From: Paraburkholderia rhynchosiae | Lineage (GTDB): Bacteria; Pseudomonadota; Gammaproteobacteria; Burkholderiales; Burkholderiaceae | Reading direction: 5' to 3' | NCBI RefSeq assembly: GCF_002879865.1 | Contig: NZ_PNXY01000032.1 | Location: forward strand, 1-64,000 | DNA length: 64,000 nt | Shown: in pieces, positions 26,653-34,592 of the stretch | Layout of the letters: each line of letters starts with the position of its first letter | Numbering within the stretch: the first letter of the stretch is position 1 | The notes under the pieces: generated by a model | What the model was told of the DNA's origin: nothing | Database searches by the model: none | Seen by the model: the letters and a program-made list of their open reading frames with translations, nothing else | Translations under genes and position numbers: made by a program

Positions 26653-27759
26653 ATGTCATTGCCCCAAGGCTGCAATCGCATCGCAGACCGGCTGCGCCAC
26701 TATACGCCGGCGCTCGCCGGCGTGTCGCGCGCGCTGTTCGATGCGCGCAGCCGGACTGCCGTCCGCTTCACGGCGGCGCCTGCCCTAGGCGTGCAGACGC
26801 GCGGCGCGGCCGGTGCCGCTCATGCCGCGCATCTGCGCATTGGCAGCGCACAGGGCGAGTTCTGCGTGAACGTCGACGTGAGCCGTTACGCCGCGCTGCA
26901 AGCAATTGCTGTGGAACCGGATGCACAGCGCCGCGTCGCGCTAGCCAACCTGTGGCTCGCCGGTCCGCTCGGCATGCTGTCCGCGCACGGTGTCGCGCAG
27001 CCCTCCGTGCACGACATTTCGTTCGACGCAAAACTCCACGGCAACGCGCGCAACGTCGGCGCACTGCAGGTCGAATACGAGCATGCGGGTTTCGCTCACG
27101 TGGCCACGTTGCTCGAAGCGTCCGACGCGCTCGCTGTCGCACTCGAGCGCCGACTGACGCCCGCCTCCGGACACACGCGCGGCGCCGCCCTGCCAGACGC
27201 GCTTGCCGACCTCGCCCTGCCCACCCGCATCCGGCTGCGCAGCCGCCGTTGCAGCGCCGCGCTGCTGGCTTCGCTGCGCGTGGGCGACGTGCTGCTCGGC
27301 TGGCCGCGCGCAAGCGGCTATGCGCATGGCGCACCGCTCGATCACGCGAGCCTGCTATGGGGCGCGGCGGCTGGCCGCGCCGCGTACGCGCAGGCGCGCA
27401 TCGACGGACGCAACATCATTCTTGAAACGATTCCAGAGACGATGAGCCACGACCCCGACCTTTCCCTCGCGAGCCCTTCCGAGCTTTCCGCCGACGCCAA
27501 CGCCTCCGGCCGCCCCGTCGATCTGAGCGACGTCGAATTGCCGGTTCATATCGAAGTGGTGAGCGTCAATCTCACGCTCGCGCAAATCGCCGCGTTGCAG
27601 CCGGGTTACATCCTGACCTTGCCGCTCGCGCTTGCCGATGCCGAGATTCGCCTCGTCGCACATGGCCAGACGCTCGCGCTCGGCGAACTCGTCGCGGTCG
27701 GGGACAACCTCGGCTTGCAGATCCAGCACATTGCGAACTCCGATGAACGGCACACCTGA
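26653..27759 (+). CDS. hrcQ: HrcQ (SctQ), cytoplasmic sorting-platform protein
   Basis: 368 residues, GGAG before the ATG. The C-terminal 75 residues form a SpoA/FliN-type domain (VDLSDVELPVHIEVVSVNL, then LQPGYILTLP). The N-terminal part is the less conserved SctQ region. In this system HrcQ is a single gene, not split into HrcQA and HrcQB as in Pseudomonas. It overlaps hrcR by 17 bases. Confidence 0.93.
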   Translation: MSLPQGCNRIADRLRHYTPALAGVSRALFDARSRTAVRFTAAPALGVQTRGAAGAAHAAHLRIGSAQGEFCVNVDVSRYAALQAIAVEPDAQRRVALANLWLAGPLGMLSAHGVAQPSVHDISFDAKLHGNARNVGALQVEYEHAGFAHVATLLEASDALAVALERRLTPASGHTRGAALPDALADLALPTRIRLRSRRCSAALLASLRVGDVLLGWPRASGYAHGAPLDHASLLWGAAAGRAAYAQARIDGRNIILETIPETMSHDPDLSLASPSELSADANASGRPVDLSDVELPVHIEVVSVNLTLAQIAALQPGYILTLPLALADAEIRLVAHGQTLALGELVAVGDNLGLQIQHIANSDERHT

Positions 27760-28390
27760 AATCGCGTCCCTGCTCGTCGCCGCGCTCGCGCTCGCCGTCC
27801 TGCCGTTCGCCGCGATGGTCGTCACGTCCTATACGAAGATCGTGGTGGTGCTCGGGCTGTTGCGCAACGCACTCGGCCTGCAACAGGTGCCACCCACCTC
27901 CGTGCTCAACGGCGTGGCGATCATGGTGTCGTGCTTCATCATGGCGCCCGTCGGCATGGAGTCGATGCACCGCGCGCAGCTATCCAGCGAAGCGGGCTCC
28001 GGCATGCAGGTGATGCCGCTTCTCGACGCCGCACGCGAGCCGTTTCGCGTGTTCCTGAAACGCCATGCGTCGGAGCGCGAAAAGGCCTTTTTCCTGCGCT
28101 CGGCGCGCGAAATCTGGCCGCCGGAGCGTGCCGCCGAACTCAAGCCCGACGACCTCATCGTGCTCGCGCCCGCCTTCACGCTGAGCGAGCTGACTGCCGC
28201 GTTCAAGATGGGCTTCCTGCTGTACCTCGCCTTCATCGTGATCGATCTCGTGATTGCCAACGTGCTGATGGCGCTCGGGCTATCGCAGGTCAATCCGACC
28301 AACGTCGCGATTCCGTTCAAGCTGCTGCTGTTCGTTTCAATGGACGGATGGTCGACGCTCATCCACGGACTCATCTCCACTTACCGGTGA
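27743..28390 (+). CDS. hrcR: HrcR (SctR), export gate protein
   Basis: 215 residues from the ATG at 27743 inside the end of hrcQ. The FliP/SctR signatures are clear: VVTSYTKIVVVLGLLRNALG near the N-terminus and QVNPTNVAIPFKLLLF near the C-terminus, with four membrane segments. HrcS follows after four bases. Confidence 0.97.
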   Translation: MNGTPEIASLLVAALALAVLPFAAMVVTSYTKIVVVLGLLRNALGLQQVPPTSVLNGVAIMVSCFIMAPVGMESMHRAQLSSEAGSGMQVMPLLDAAREPFRVFLKRHASEREKAFFLRSAREIWPPERAAELKPDDLIVLAPAFTLSELTAAFKMGFLLYLAFIVIDLVIANVLMALGLSQVNPTNVAIPFKLLLFVSMDGWSTLIHGLISTYR

Positions 28391-28394
28391 CGCC

Positions 28395-28655
28395 ATGGAA
28401 TACGACGCGATAACCCATCTCACCACGCAGGCGCTCACGCTGTGTCTGATGGTGTCGTTGCCGCCAGTGGCGGTGGCCGCGGTGACCGGTCTGCTGATTG
28501 CGTTCGTGCAGGCGGTGACGTCGCTGCAGGACTCCAGCATCTCGCAGAGCGTGAAGCTCGTCGTCGTGACGATCGTCATCGTGATCGCGGCGCCCTGGGG
28601 CGCAGCCGCGATCCAGAACTTCGCGCGCACGCTCATGCAGGTGATGTTCCCATGA
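28395..28655 (+). CDS. hrcS: HrcS (SctS), export gate protein
   Basis: 86 residues with two membrane helices and the conserved FVQAVTSLQDSSISQSVKL connection, as in FliQ/SctS. Overlaps the next gene by ATGA. Confidence 0.97.
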   Translation: MEYDAITHLTTQALTLCLMVSLPPVAVAAVTGLLIAFVQAVTSLQDSSISQSVKLVVVTIVIVIAAPWGAAAIQNFARTLMQVMFP

Positions 28656-29650
28656 GCATTCAACGCATTGGCAGCGGCTATACGCCGCCCGATCTCACGT
28701 CCGAGGCCGACGCCGCGCAGCAGCAACAGACTGCACAGGCGGCGCCGCAGCATCATCGCCACCATGCGCTCACGCGTCAGAAGCGGTCGTCGCTCAGAAA
28801 ACGCCGCAGCGCCGAGAGTCCGGATGCGAACGACCCGGCCGCCGAGAGCGAAGAATTGCTGATGATGCTCGACCAGCATCTGCGGCGCGATCAGACGGGC
28901 GTGTTCAAGGTCGATGCGCGCGATTCGCGCGGCGGCCAGCAGGGTTTCGGGCAGGACGATCATTCCGCCGGCGCCCAAACGAACGGCAAACATGCGGCGC
29001 GCGACGATCAGCGGAACCTGCCCGTGCGCGAGCTGCCAATGCGGCTCGCGACGCGCGACCCACGCGATGAATCCGCACTGTCCAGGTACTGGCGCGCAGC
29101 AACGAACGGCAACGGCGACGGCGGCGGCAACGACGGCGGCGACGATGCAACGCTTGCGCCGGGCGCGCGCGCCGAAGCGGCGCTTGTCGGCATGCATGCG
29201 GCGCGAGCGCGGCGAACGGCTGGACCGACGGAAAACGCCGCAACGAGCGCGACCACGCCGATTCTGAGAGTCGTGTCGACGCGCAGGAGCGCAGCGCTTC
29301 CGAACTCGCCGGACCGTGCGATCGACGAAGCCATGCAGGGCAGCCCGACCTATCAGGTGCTCGCGATCATCCGCGAGTTTCTGCGGATGCCGGACGACTC
29401 GCGCACGTCGCGCGCGACGCTCGCCCAGGTGCGCGAGCGCCTCGTGGCGGCGGCCACGCGAAACCCACACGACACCCAGGCGGGCGATGCGCGCGGCGTG
29501 TCGCGGCGCCCGCTGTCGCCCGCGGAGGAATCGATGAATCTGCTGTTGCCCCTCGCGCTGCTCAACCTCGGACGAGGCCGCACGCGCGCCGGCCGCGCGA
29601 TGGGCGTGTCCGCGCTTGCTGCGCTGATCCGCCGCGGACGCGGATGGTGA
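28652..29650 (+). CDS. hrpV: HrpV-position T3SS accessory protein
   Basis: 332 residues from the ATG overlapping the hrcS stop. The open frame reaches back to 28442, but only as a shadow of hrcS. The protein is Gln/His/Arg-rich at the start (a QQQQ run and a basic patch RKRRSAES), low-complexity Gly/Asp/Asn in the middle, and helical in the last 120 residues (YQVLAIIREFLRMP). I see no enzymatic motif or membrane segment. The symbol rests on position between hrcS and the sctD gene, where Ralstonia has hrpV; the sequence relation is not verified. Confidence 0.65.
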   Translation: MSIQRIGSGYTPPDLTSEADAAQQQQTAQAAPQHHRHHALTRQKRSSLRKRRSAESPDANDPAAESEELLMMLDQHLRRDQTGVFKVDARDSRGGQQGFGQDDHSAGAQTNGKHAARDDQRNLPVRELPMRLATRDPRDESALSRYWRAATNGNGDGGGNDGGDDATLAPGARAEAALVGMHAARARRTAGPTENAATSATTPILRVVSTRRSAALPNSPDRAIDEAMQGSPTYQVLAIIREFLRMPDDSRTSRATLAQVRERLVAAATRNPHDTQAGDARGVSRRPLSPAEESMNLLLPLALLNLGRGRTRAGRAMGVSALAALIRRGRGW

Positions 29651-29695
29651 CGGCGGGCGCCATCCCGTCAATCTCACAGATAAGAGGTTTCGTTC

Positions 29696-30709
29696 ATGTC
29701 CAAAGAAATTCGCGTACTCACCGGTTTCCATGCCGGCGCTCAGATAGAGTTGAGTACAACAAAGATGTCGATCGGAGCACAAGCCGATGCGGACATCCTG
29801 ATCAACGACTGGAGCGAAGGCACCATGCAGATAGCAATCGATGCTGAGGATAACTTGATGATCGGCATGCCCGGCGATCTGTCCGCCGCCATCGTCATGG
29901 AAGACTTCGTGCCACAACGTTTCGGCGACGTGGTGCTGTGCGCCGGTCCGCTCGACACGCCCTGGCCGTCCGACCTGCAGCTGATGGAGCGGATGCTGGC
30001 GCCGCATCACGAAGGCCGTAAGTACGACGGCGAAGAGAGCGACGGCGTTTCGCCCGCCAATGCGCCCTCGCCTGTCACGATGATGCGCCGCCGTCGTGCG
30101 CCGTGGGTCCACGCGGGTCTCGCGGCGCTGCTGGTCGGCTCGATGGGTGCGGCGGCGGTGGTGCTGCCCGCCGGCAAGACTTCGCAGGCGGCAGACCGGC
30201 CACCTGCCCTGGCCACGCTCGCCGATGTGCAGCAGGCGCTCGCGCAATTGCACCAGCCGGATCTCGCGGTGGCGCAGCTGGCTGACGGCTTCGTCGTGAC
30301 GGGCATCGCATCGAATACGGCGGACGCGCGCGCCGCTCGAGCAGCGCTTCAGGCGCTCGCCGGCAAGCGCCTGAACTGGAACGTGAAGCCCGGCGACGAG
30401 ATTGCGGGTGCACTCGCGGAATCGCTGCACGAGCCGAACGTGCACGTGCGTTACGTCGGCGCGCGGCGCCTGGAAGTCAGCGGCTCCGCGCGCCGGCCCG
30501 GCACGGTGCACGAAGTGGTCGAACGTTTTCGCGGCGACATCGGACCGCTCATCGCGGGCATCGACGTCGACGTGGCCCGCACCGACGATCTCGGCGTGGC
30601 AGGCGACGTGGACTCGGCGTTGTCGACCGACGGCGTGAAATACGTGGAATCGAGCGACGGCACCAAGAACTTCGTCGCTGAAATGCCCGGCAACACCACC
30701 CTTCATTAA
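29696..30709 (+). CDS. hrpW: SctD-type inner-membrane ring protein (Ralstonia HrpW)
   Basis: 337 residues. The N-terminal 110 residues form an FHA-like cytoplasmic domain (KEIRVLTGFHAGAQIELS, SIGAQADADILINDW). A single membrane helix lies at about 138-158 (LAALLVGSMGAAAVVLPAG). The periplasmic part has ring-building repeats. This is the SctD/YscD/PrgH layout. The name hrpW follows Ralstonia usage and must not be confused with the harpin HrpW of Pseudomonas. Confidence 0.88.
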   Translation: MSKEIRVLTGFHAGAQIELSTTKMSIGAQADADILINDWSEGTMQIAIDAEDNLMIGMPGDLSAAIVMEDFVPQRFGDVVLCAGPLDTPWPSDLQLMERMLAPHHEGRKYDGEESDGVSPANAPSPVTMMRRRRAPWVHAGLAALLVGSMGAAAVVLPAGKTSQAADRPPALATLADVQQALAQLHQPDLAVAQLADGFVVTGIASNTADARAARAALQALAGKRLNWNVKPGDEIAGALAESLHEPNVHVRYVGARRLEVSGSARRPGTVHEVVERFRGDIGPLIAGIDVDVARTDDLGVAGDVDSALSTDGVKYVESSDGTKNFVAEMPGNTTLH

Positions 30710-30720
30710 GGAGAGCGAAC

Positions 30721-30954
30721 ATGTACGAAGCGATGACCGACAACCTGATCGACGTACTTGCCGATCTGCCGCAAGCGGTGACGCAGCGCCATCGTCAGGG
30801 CGAAGTGCGCGAACTGGCGGATGCGCTCGACACGGTGGCCAACACCGTGGCGTCGCACTCCATGGATACGGCAAGCACGCAAGCTCAGGCAGGACGTGTC
30901 GTTGTCGACGGATTTCGCGCCGCGGCCCAGTTGTGTCGCAGCGCAATGGTGTAG
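30721..30954 (+). CDS. hrpX: HrpX-position small T3SS protein
   Basis: 77 residues, AAGGAG before the ATG, 11 bases after the sctD gene. It is entirely helical and amphipathic, with a hydrophobic C-terminus, and lacks a signal peptide. Position between hrpW and hrpY matches Ralstonia hrpX. Such small proteins are usually needle, rod or co-chaperone components; which of these applies cannot be told here. Confidence 0.7.
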   Translation: MYEAMTDNLIDVLADLPQAVTQRHRQGEVRELADALDTVANTVASHSMDTASTQAQAGRVVVDGFRAAAQLCRSAMV

Positions 30955-31040
30955 TAGCGCCTGCATCGCGGCGCACGCAGCAGGTGCACGGCGATGCAGG
31001 CGAACCGTGCGCAACCCGCAAGGGCCGCACATTTTCCAGC

Positions 31041-31059
31041 GTTCCGCATGATGCGGAAC
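31041..31059. promoter_or_regulatory. Perfect palindrome between hrpX and hrpY
   Basis: Two 9-base arms, GTTCCGCAT and ATGCGGAAC, flank one central G, 45 bases before hrpY. As RNA the tight spacing makes a poor hairpin; as DNA it is a good dimer site. There is no hrpII box here. It may be an operator, an RNA processing site, or chance. Confidence 0.5.
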
Positions 31060-31103
31060 ACTTCAACGCAGTTCCATTGTTCTACTTCTTGAGGAGATTC
31101 AAA

Positions 31104-31262
31104 ATGGCAGTCACCGCTCCCGTCTCTGGCGCAGCAGCAACCACCAGCTCGGTTGCCGATATCTATCAGGCAATGGCTGAAGAAAACGAAATCAACAAGG
31201 CCAACACGCTCGCGAAGATTGCGACGATGGGCATGAAGGCCGCGAAGGACATCGTCGGCTAA
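31104..31262 (+). CDS. hrpY: HrpY-type pilus subunit, short
   Basis: 52 residues, GAGGAG before the ATG at 31104, not at the first start of the open frame (30933, which overlaps hrpX). The N-terminus is Ala/Thr/Ser-rich. The rest is a single amphipathic helix ending KAAKDIVG, as expected for an hrp pilin. Ralstonia HrpY is about 83 residues, so this one is short. A strong terminator directly follows and a palindrome lies upstream, consistent with a highly expressed, separately processed message. Function is inferred from position, size and helix. Confidence 0.75.
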   Translation: MAVTAPVSGAAATTSSVADIYQAMAEENEINKANTLAKIATMGMKAAKDIVG

Positions 31263-31297
31263 GCGCTCCGGCGCGCCATCCGGCCGCGCATGGTGCG

Positions 31298-31341
31298 CCG
31301 GTTGGAAGCCCTTCGCGGTTTCCAACCGGTTTCTTTTTTTT
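31298..31341 (+). terminator. Strong Rho-independent terminator after hrpY
   Basis: A stem of at least 12 base pairs (arms CCGGTTGGAA/TTCCAACCGG plus inner pairs) is followed by an almost unbroken T-run at 31330-31341. Confidence 0.9.
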
Positions 31342-31400
31342 AAGCCTGCGTGGACCACCGTGTGGCGGACAGGCGCTCGTGAAACGATCCGGCCATAACA

Positions 31401-31856
31401 ATGAGTATCGAACGACGTGATGAACTGATCCGTGAAATCTGCGAGCTGCGCGACATGCCCGCACCGGACGCCGTACTCGAACGCGGCGTGCTGGAGATCG
31501 ACGGCTTCGACGCGGCGATCGATCACTTCGAGGAAGACCACGATGCGCTGTATGTCACGTTCCAGTTCGGCATCGTCACCGCGGGGCGCACGTTGCGCGT
31601 GTTCCGGCTCCTGCTGGAAGCGAACCTCGCCGTCTACGCGCAGGACCAGGCGCAACTCGGCCTCGAGACGGACACCGGAGGCATCGTGCTGATCGCGCGC
31701 GTGGCACTGAGCGACGAGATCACGGGCCAATGGATGCTGGAGTTGATCGAGCACTATGTCGAGCACGGCCGCTACTGGCGCGACAACATCTTCGTTGCAC
31801 GCGACGATCTGTTCGAGAACCTCGCGCGCGGCGACTATGTGTGGATTCGCGCCTGA
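31401..31856 (+). CDS. hpaB: HpaB-type general T3SS chaperone
   Basis: 151 residues, acidic, with the alternating helix/strand pattern of CesT-type chaperones (ELIREICELRDMPAPDAV, then VTFQFGIVTAGRTLRVFRLL). HpaB proteins keep effectors unfolded and deliver them to the HrcN ATPase. The gene lies between the pilin gene and hrpG, as in Ralstonia, and downstream of a strong terminator, so it relies on read-through or its own promoter; no hrpII box is visible in the gap. Confidence 0.85.
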   Translation: MSIERRDELIREICELRDMPAPDAVLERGVLEIDGFDAAIDHFEEDHDALYVTFQFGIVTAGRTLRVFRLLLEANLAVYAQDQAQLGLETDTGGIVLIARVALSDEITGQWMLELIEHYVEHGRYWRDNIFVARDDLFENLARGDYVWIRA

Positions 31857-31876
31857 ACCCTTATTTGGAGAATCAG

Positions 31877-32113
31877 ATGACATCATCCGTCAGCAATCAC
31901 GGCAGCACGACGAACCATCCGTCCACTCACAAGACCGACACGAAGAGCAAGGACAAGAGCAAGGATAAAGACAAGAACGACGGCCAGGGAGGCAGCTCAG
32001 CGGATCTGGATGCGGCCGTCCAGGCGTTCAGTACGCAGGTCATGATGCAGATCTTCCAGGATCAGCAGGAACGCCGTGCGGAAGAACGGGAGGAAGATCC
32101 GGACAGCGCTTGA
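31877..32113 (+). CDS. Small Lys/Asp-rich T3SS-linked protein
   Basis: 78 residues from the ATG at 31877 (GGAG six bases before it), 20 bases after hpaB. The N-terminal half is Ser/Thr/His followed by a K-D/K-S repeat (KSKDKSKDKDKND). The C-terminal half is an amphipathic helix (AVQAFSTQVMMQIFQDQQER). I do not recognise the family. A secreted component or co-chaperone acting with HpaB is possible. Confidence 0.6.
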   Translation: MTSSVSNHGSTTNHPSTHKTDTKSKDKSKDKDKNDGQGGSSADLDAAVQAFSTQVMMQIFQDQQERRAEEREEDPDSA

Positions 32114-32134
32114 GCGCCGCGAAAAGCGTCCCCA

Positions 32135-32174
32135 GGGCCGCATGTGTCCGACAGGTTGGCGACACATGCGGCCC
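32135..32174. terminator. Bidirectional terminator at the right end of the T3SS core
   Basis: A perfect 14-bp inverted repeat (arms 32135-32148 and 32161-32174) with a 12-base loop lies between the convergent hpaB unit and hrpG. There is no long T-run. Confidence 0.7.
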
Positions 32175-32282
32175 ACCGGGCAACTAGGGTCCGGACAGGC
32201 GCCGCAGCACGAATTGGGTGCGCTATTTGCGAGCTTATGTGCGTGACTATGCCCGGGCTCGCATGCTTCCTTGCACGTTTTG

Positions 32283-33164
32283 CTACACACCGTCGGCCAC
32301 GAGTTCGTCCCCGCGCAGCCGCCCGCGCGAGAGCGCCGGAGCAAGCAGCATCCGCTCGGCGCCACGCAGATAATCCGCTTCCCGTACACCGCGCCTGTCG
32401 AGACAACCTTCCAGCGCGGCGAAGCCCGGCTCGACGCTCGCGTCGAGCTCCGATTGCGCCGCCTGAGCGACATGGAGCTTGTAGCCGAGCGCATACACGG
32501 TCTTCAGACTCAGTTCCGCGGTACGCGACAGGTCAAGCTTCTTGCGCAGCTTGTAGATGTGCTGCTCGAGCGTGCGCGCGGCAATCTGCTCGGTGGCGCC
32601 CCAGATGCTCGCCGCAATCTGTGCGCGGCTGAAGAACTTCCCCGGGTTCGAGAAGAACAACCACGCGATCGCGAACTCACGCGCCGTCAACGGAATGTCG
32701 ACACCATCGATCGTCGCGCGGCTCGTGTCCTTTTGCAGCCGATAACGGCCGATCTGGATCTCGTGGGTCATCGTGTTGCAGACCCTTCGTTGCAACGCAA
32801 GATGCGCCCGGAAGCGGATCTGCTCCATGTCGTAGCGATTGACGACATCGGTTGCGCCCGTGTCGATCCAGCGTAACAGGCTCGTCCAGCTGGACTGGTT
32901 CGTCAGCACGATCAGCGGCGTGCAGACGTCGGCATTGCAACTGCGCCATGACAGCAATGCGCTTGTCGCTGTCGGCTCCGTCTTTGAGTCGATCAGCACC
33001 AGGTCATAACGGTTAACACGCATCGCGCGCAACAAGTCGAGTTCACACGAGAACGACTCGACAACGATGCCGTCTCCGGCAAGGGACTCAGCAAGATTGC
33101 GTCGAAGCATCCGGTCGTCAGTGGCGATGGCAAAGAGCAGGTCATTATCCACGGCGGTTCGCAT
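32283..33164 (-). CDS. hrpG: HrpG, OmpR-type response regulator of the hrp system
   Basis: 293 residues. The receiver domain has the acidic pair D16/D17 and a phospho-acceptor-like Asp in LVLIDSK (D59). The C-terminal winged helix (about 135-235) has ARTLEQHIYKLRKKL and a YALGYKL wing. A C-terminal extension of about 55 residues is unusual for OmpR-type regulators. In Ralstonia and Xanthomonas HrpG sits above HrpB/HrpX in the cascade. No sensor kinase gene is adjacent, also as in those systems. No clear Shine-Dalgarno sequence precedes the ATG. Confidence 0.88.
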   Translation of the reverse strand: MRTAVDNDLLFAIATDDRMLRRNLAESLAGDGIVVESFSCELDLLRAMRVNRYDLVLIDSKTEPTATSALLSWRSCNADVCTPLIVLTNQSSWTSLLRWIDTGATDVVNRYDMEQIRFRAHLALQRRVCNTMTHEIQIGRYRLQKDTSRATIDGVDIPLTAREFAIAWLFFSNPGKFFSRAQIAASIWGATEQIAARTLEQHIYKLRKKLDLSRTAELSLKTVYALGYKLHVAQAAQSELDASVEPGFAALEGCLDRRGVREADYLRGAERMLLAPALSRGRLRGDELVADGV

Positions 33165-33677
33165 CCAGTAAGTGACACTTCTTCTAGTTACTAGCCGGCA
33201 CCCCTCCTGCGATGCCGGCGGCTATCCCCGAGACAGCTTGTTGTTCTCTCACTCGCGTTTTGTTGTTCGTCGTGTTCTCGTGAGCGCGTCAACGTTGCAC
33301 TGAAAGGCCCGCTTCGTTGCGCGATCGTCGTTGACGTTATCGAGTGAGATCTCTCTGTCCGTTAGTGCATCGGGAGGACGCGACGGATGCGTGAAGCGTA
33401 TTTATTTTGTTGTGCGGCGCCCAAACGCGCTTGCGCGAGGCACCGCATCTTCTTTCAATTTTTGTCTATTGCGCTCCATCGCCTGGCGAACAGCAATGAA
33501 CGATGCGATGTCGCACCGTGCTTACGATACATCGCGAGGCGCGCGTATATGAAAGATTCGTGTGGGCTTTCTAACTATCGGCTTACGGATATCGGACCAA
33601 TGCCCGGTAAAGCGCAGATAAAAATTGAGCGCGTGCACGAGTCCATCCGCTAAGCCAGATGTTGTCGCGCGAAAGGC
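33165..33677. other. Long gene-free stretch upstream of hrpG
   Basis: No convincing coding region on either strand; the short open frames lack ribosome-binding sites and codon bias. It holds an inverted repeat GCCGGCA/TGCCGGC (33194-33219) and is lower in GC than its surroundings. It probably contains the hrpG promoter. Confidence 0.5.
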
Positions 33678-33740
33678 TTCGTTCGCGCCTTCATTCTTTC
33701 GGGGCCTCACGCCGTTGTCCCTCCGTGCAGCGCTCACAAT
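33678..33740 (+). promoter_or_regulatory. hrpII box plus -10 for the hpa2-like gene
   Basis: TTCG-N16-TTCG at 33678-33701, with CACAAT (33735-33740) after 33 bases. The ATG is at 33774. Confidence 0.85.
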
Positions 33741-33773
33741 CGCGCCGTCAAGCAGCACTCGGAAGGAGTCTTC

Positions 33774-34259
33774 ATGCATCATGTCATTCATTGTTCGCCG
33801 CTCGCCATTGCCGTCGGCGTGGCCGTCGCGCTGATGGCGCAATCCGCGCGGGGCGATTGCTTCGACGATGCCGCCGCGTATCAGCACGTCAATCCCATGG
33901 TGCTGCGGGCCATCGCGTGGCAGGAATCGCACAACCGGCCGAATGCGACGCACCTCAATGCAAACGGCTCTCTCGACTATGGCGTCATGCAGATCAACTC
34001 GATTCATCTGCGCGAACTGGCGCGCTATCACATCGATCGCGATGCGCTGATGGAGCCGTGCAAGAACGTGTACATCGCCGCATGGCATCTGCGGGGAAAG
34101 ATGGAGAAGTACGGCAATACATGGGCCGCGGTGGGCGCCTATCATTCGGAGACGCCGGCTGAACGCGATCTTTACTCGCGGCATATCGCGGCCATTGTCA
34201 GGCAATGGCGCGACCTGCCGCAGCCTTCGCCGGATCCCGCCCGCATGGCAAAAAAATGA
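33774..34259 (+). CDS. hpa2: Hpa2-like lytic transglycosylase of the T3SS
   Basis: 161 residues, GGAAGGAG before the ATG. A signal peptide ends near SARG. The SLT/IpgF fold follows with catalytic Glu in IAWQESHNRP and the substrate-binding motif LDYGVMQIN. Such enzymes open local gaps in the peptidoglycan so the secretion apparatus can cross the periplasm. An hrpII box directly upstream places it in the HrpB regulon. Confidence 0.9.
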   Translation: MHHVIHCSPLAIAVGVAVALMAQSARGDCFDDAAAYQHVNPMVLRAIAWQESHNRPNATHLNANGSLDYGVMQINSIHLRELARYHIDRDALMEPCKNVYIAAWHLRGKMEKYGNTWAAVGAYHSETPAERDLYSRHIAAIVRQWRDLPQPSPDPARMAKK

Positions 34260-34592
34260 ATCCCGGATGAATCCTCGATTTACGCGACGAAGCCTCGATT
34301 ATCAGCGGTTGAGCCGTCAGTTAAGCGAATCATTCATCGCTGAGTCACATCGCTCCCGATACATGGGGCAAGATGCGGCCCACGGTTGTCTCGTCCACGC
34401 GATTCAATAATTTTCGTGTCTCCAAGCAGGTATGCTCATAGCCGGGCAAACCCGTTTTGAGGCACGGGCCACGCAGCTTTCTTCAGCCGCATGGCAATCT
34501 GTTTCGTGCCTCGCTTGCCCGCATGGCCTTGACGTGCCACCGTTCTTTTGGTTCGGTGTGCCCGTCATTGAGGAAGACAGTGAGGAAAGCGA
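34260..34592. other. Intergenic region, nothing recognised
   Basis: No gene and no hrpII box were found. It should hold the promoter of the PAS-sigma gene that follows. Confidence 0.45.

Noticed and set aside
33194..33219. Inverted repeat GCCGGCA/TGCCGGC near hrpG
   Set aside because: Short arms in GC-rich DNA with no T-run and no second copy; not enough to call a terminator or operator.
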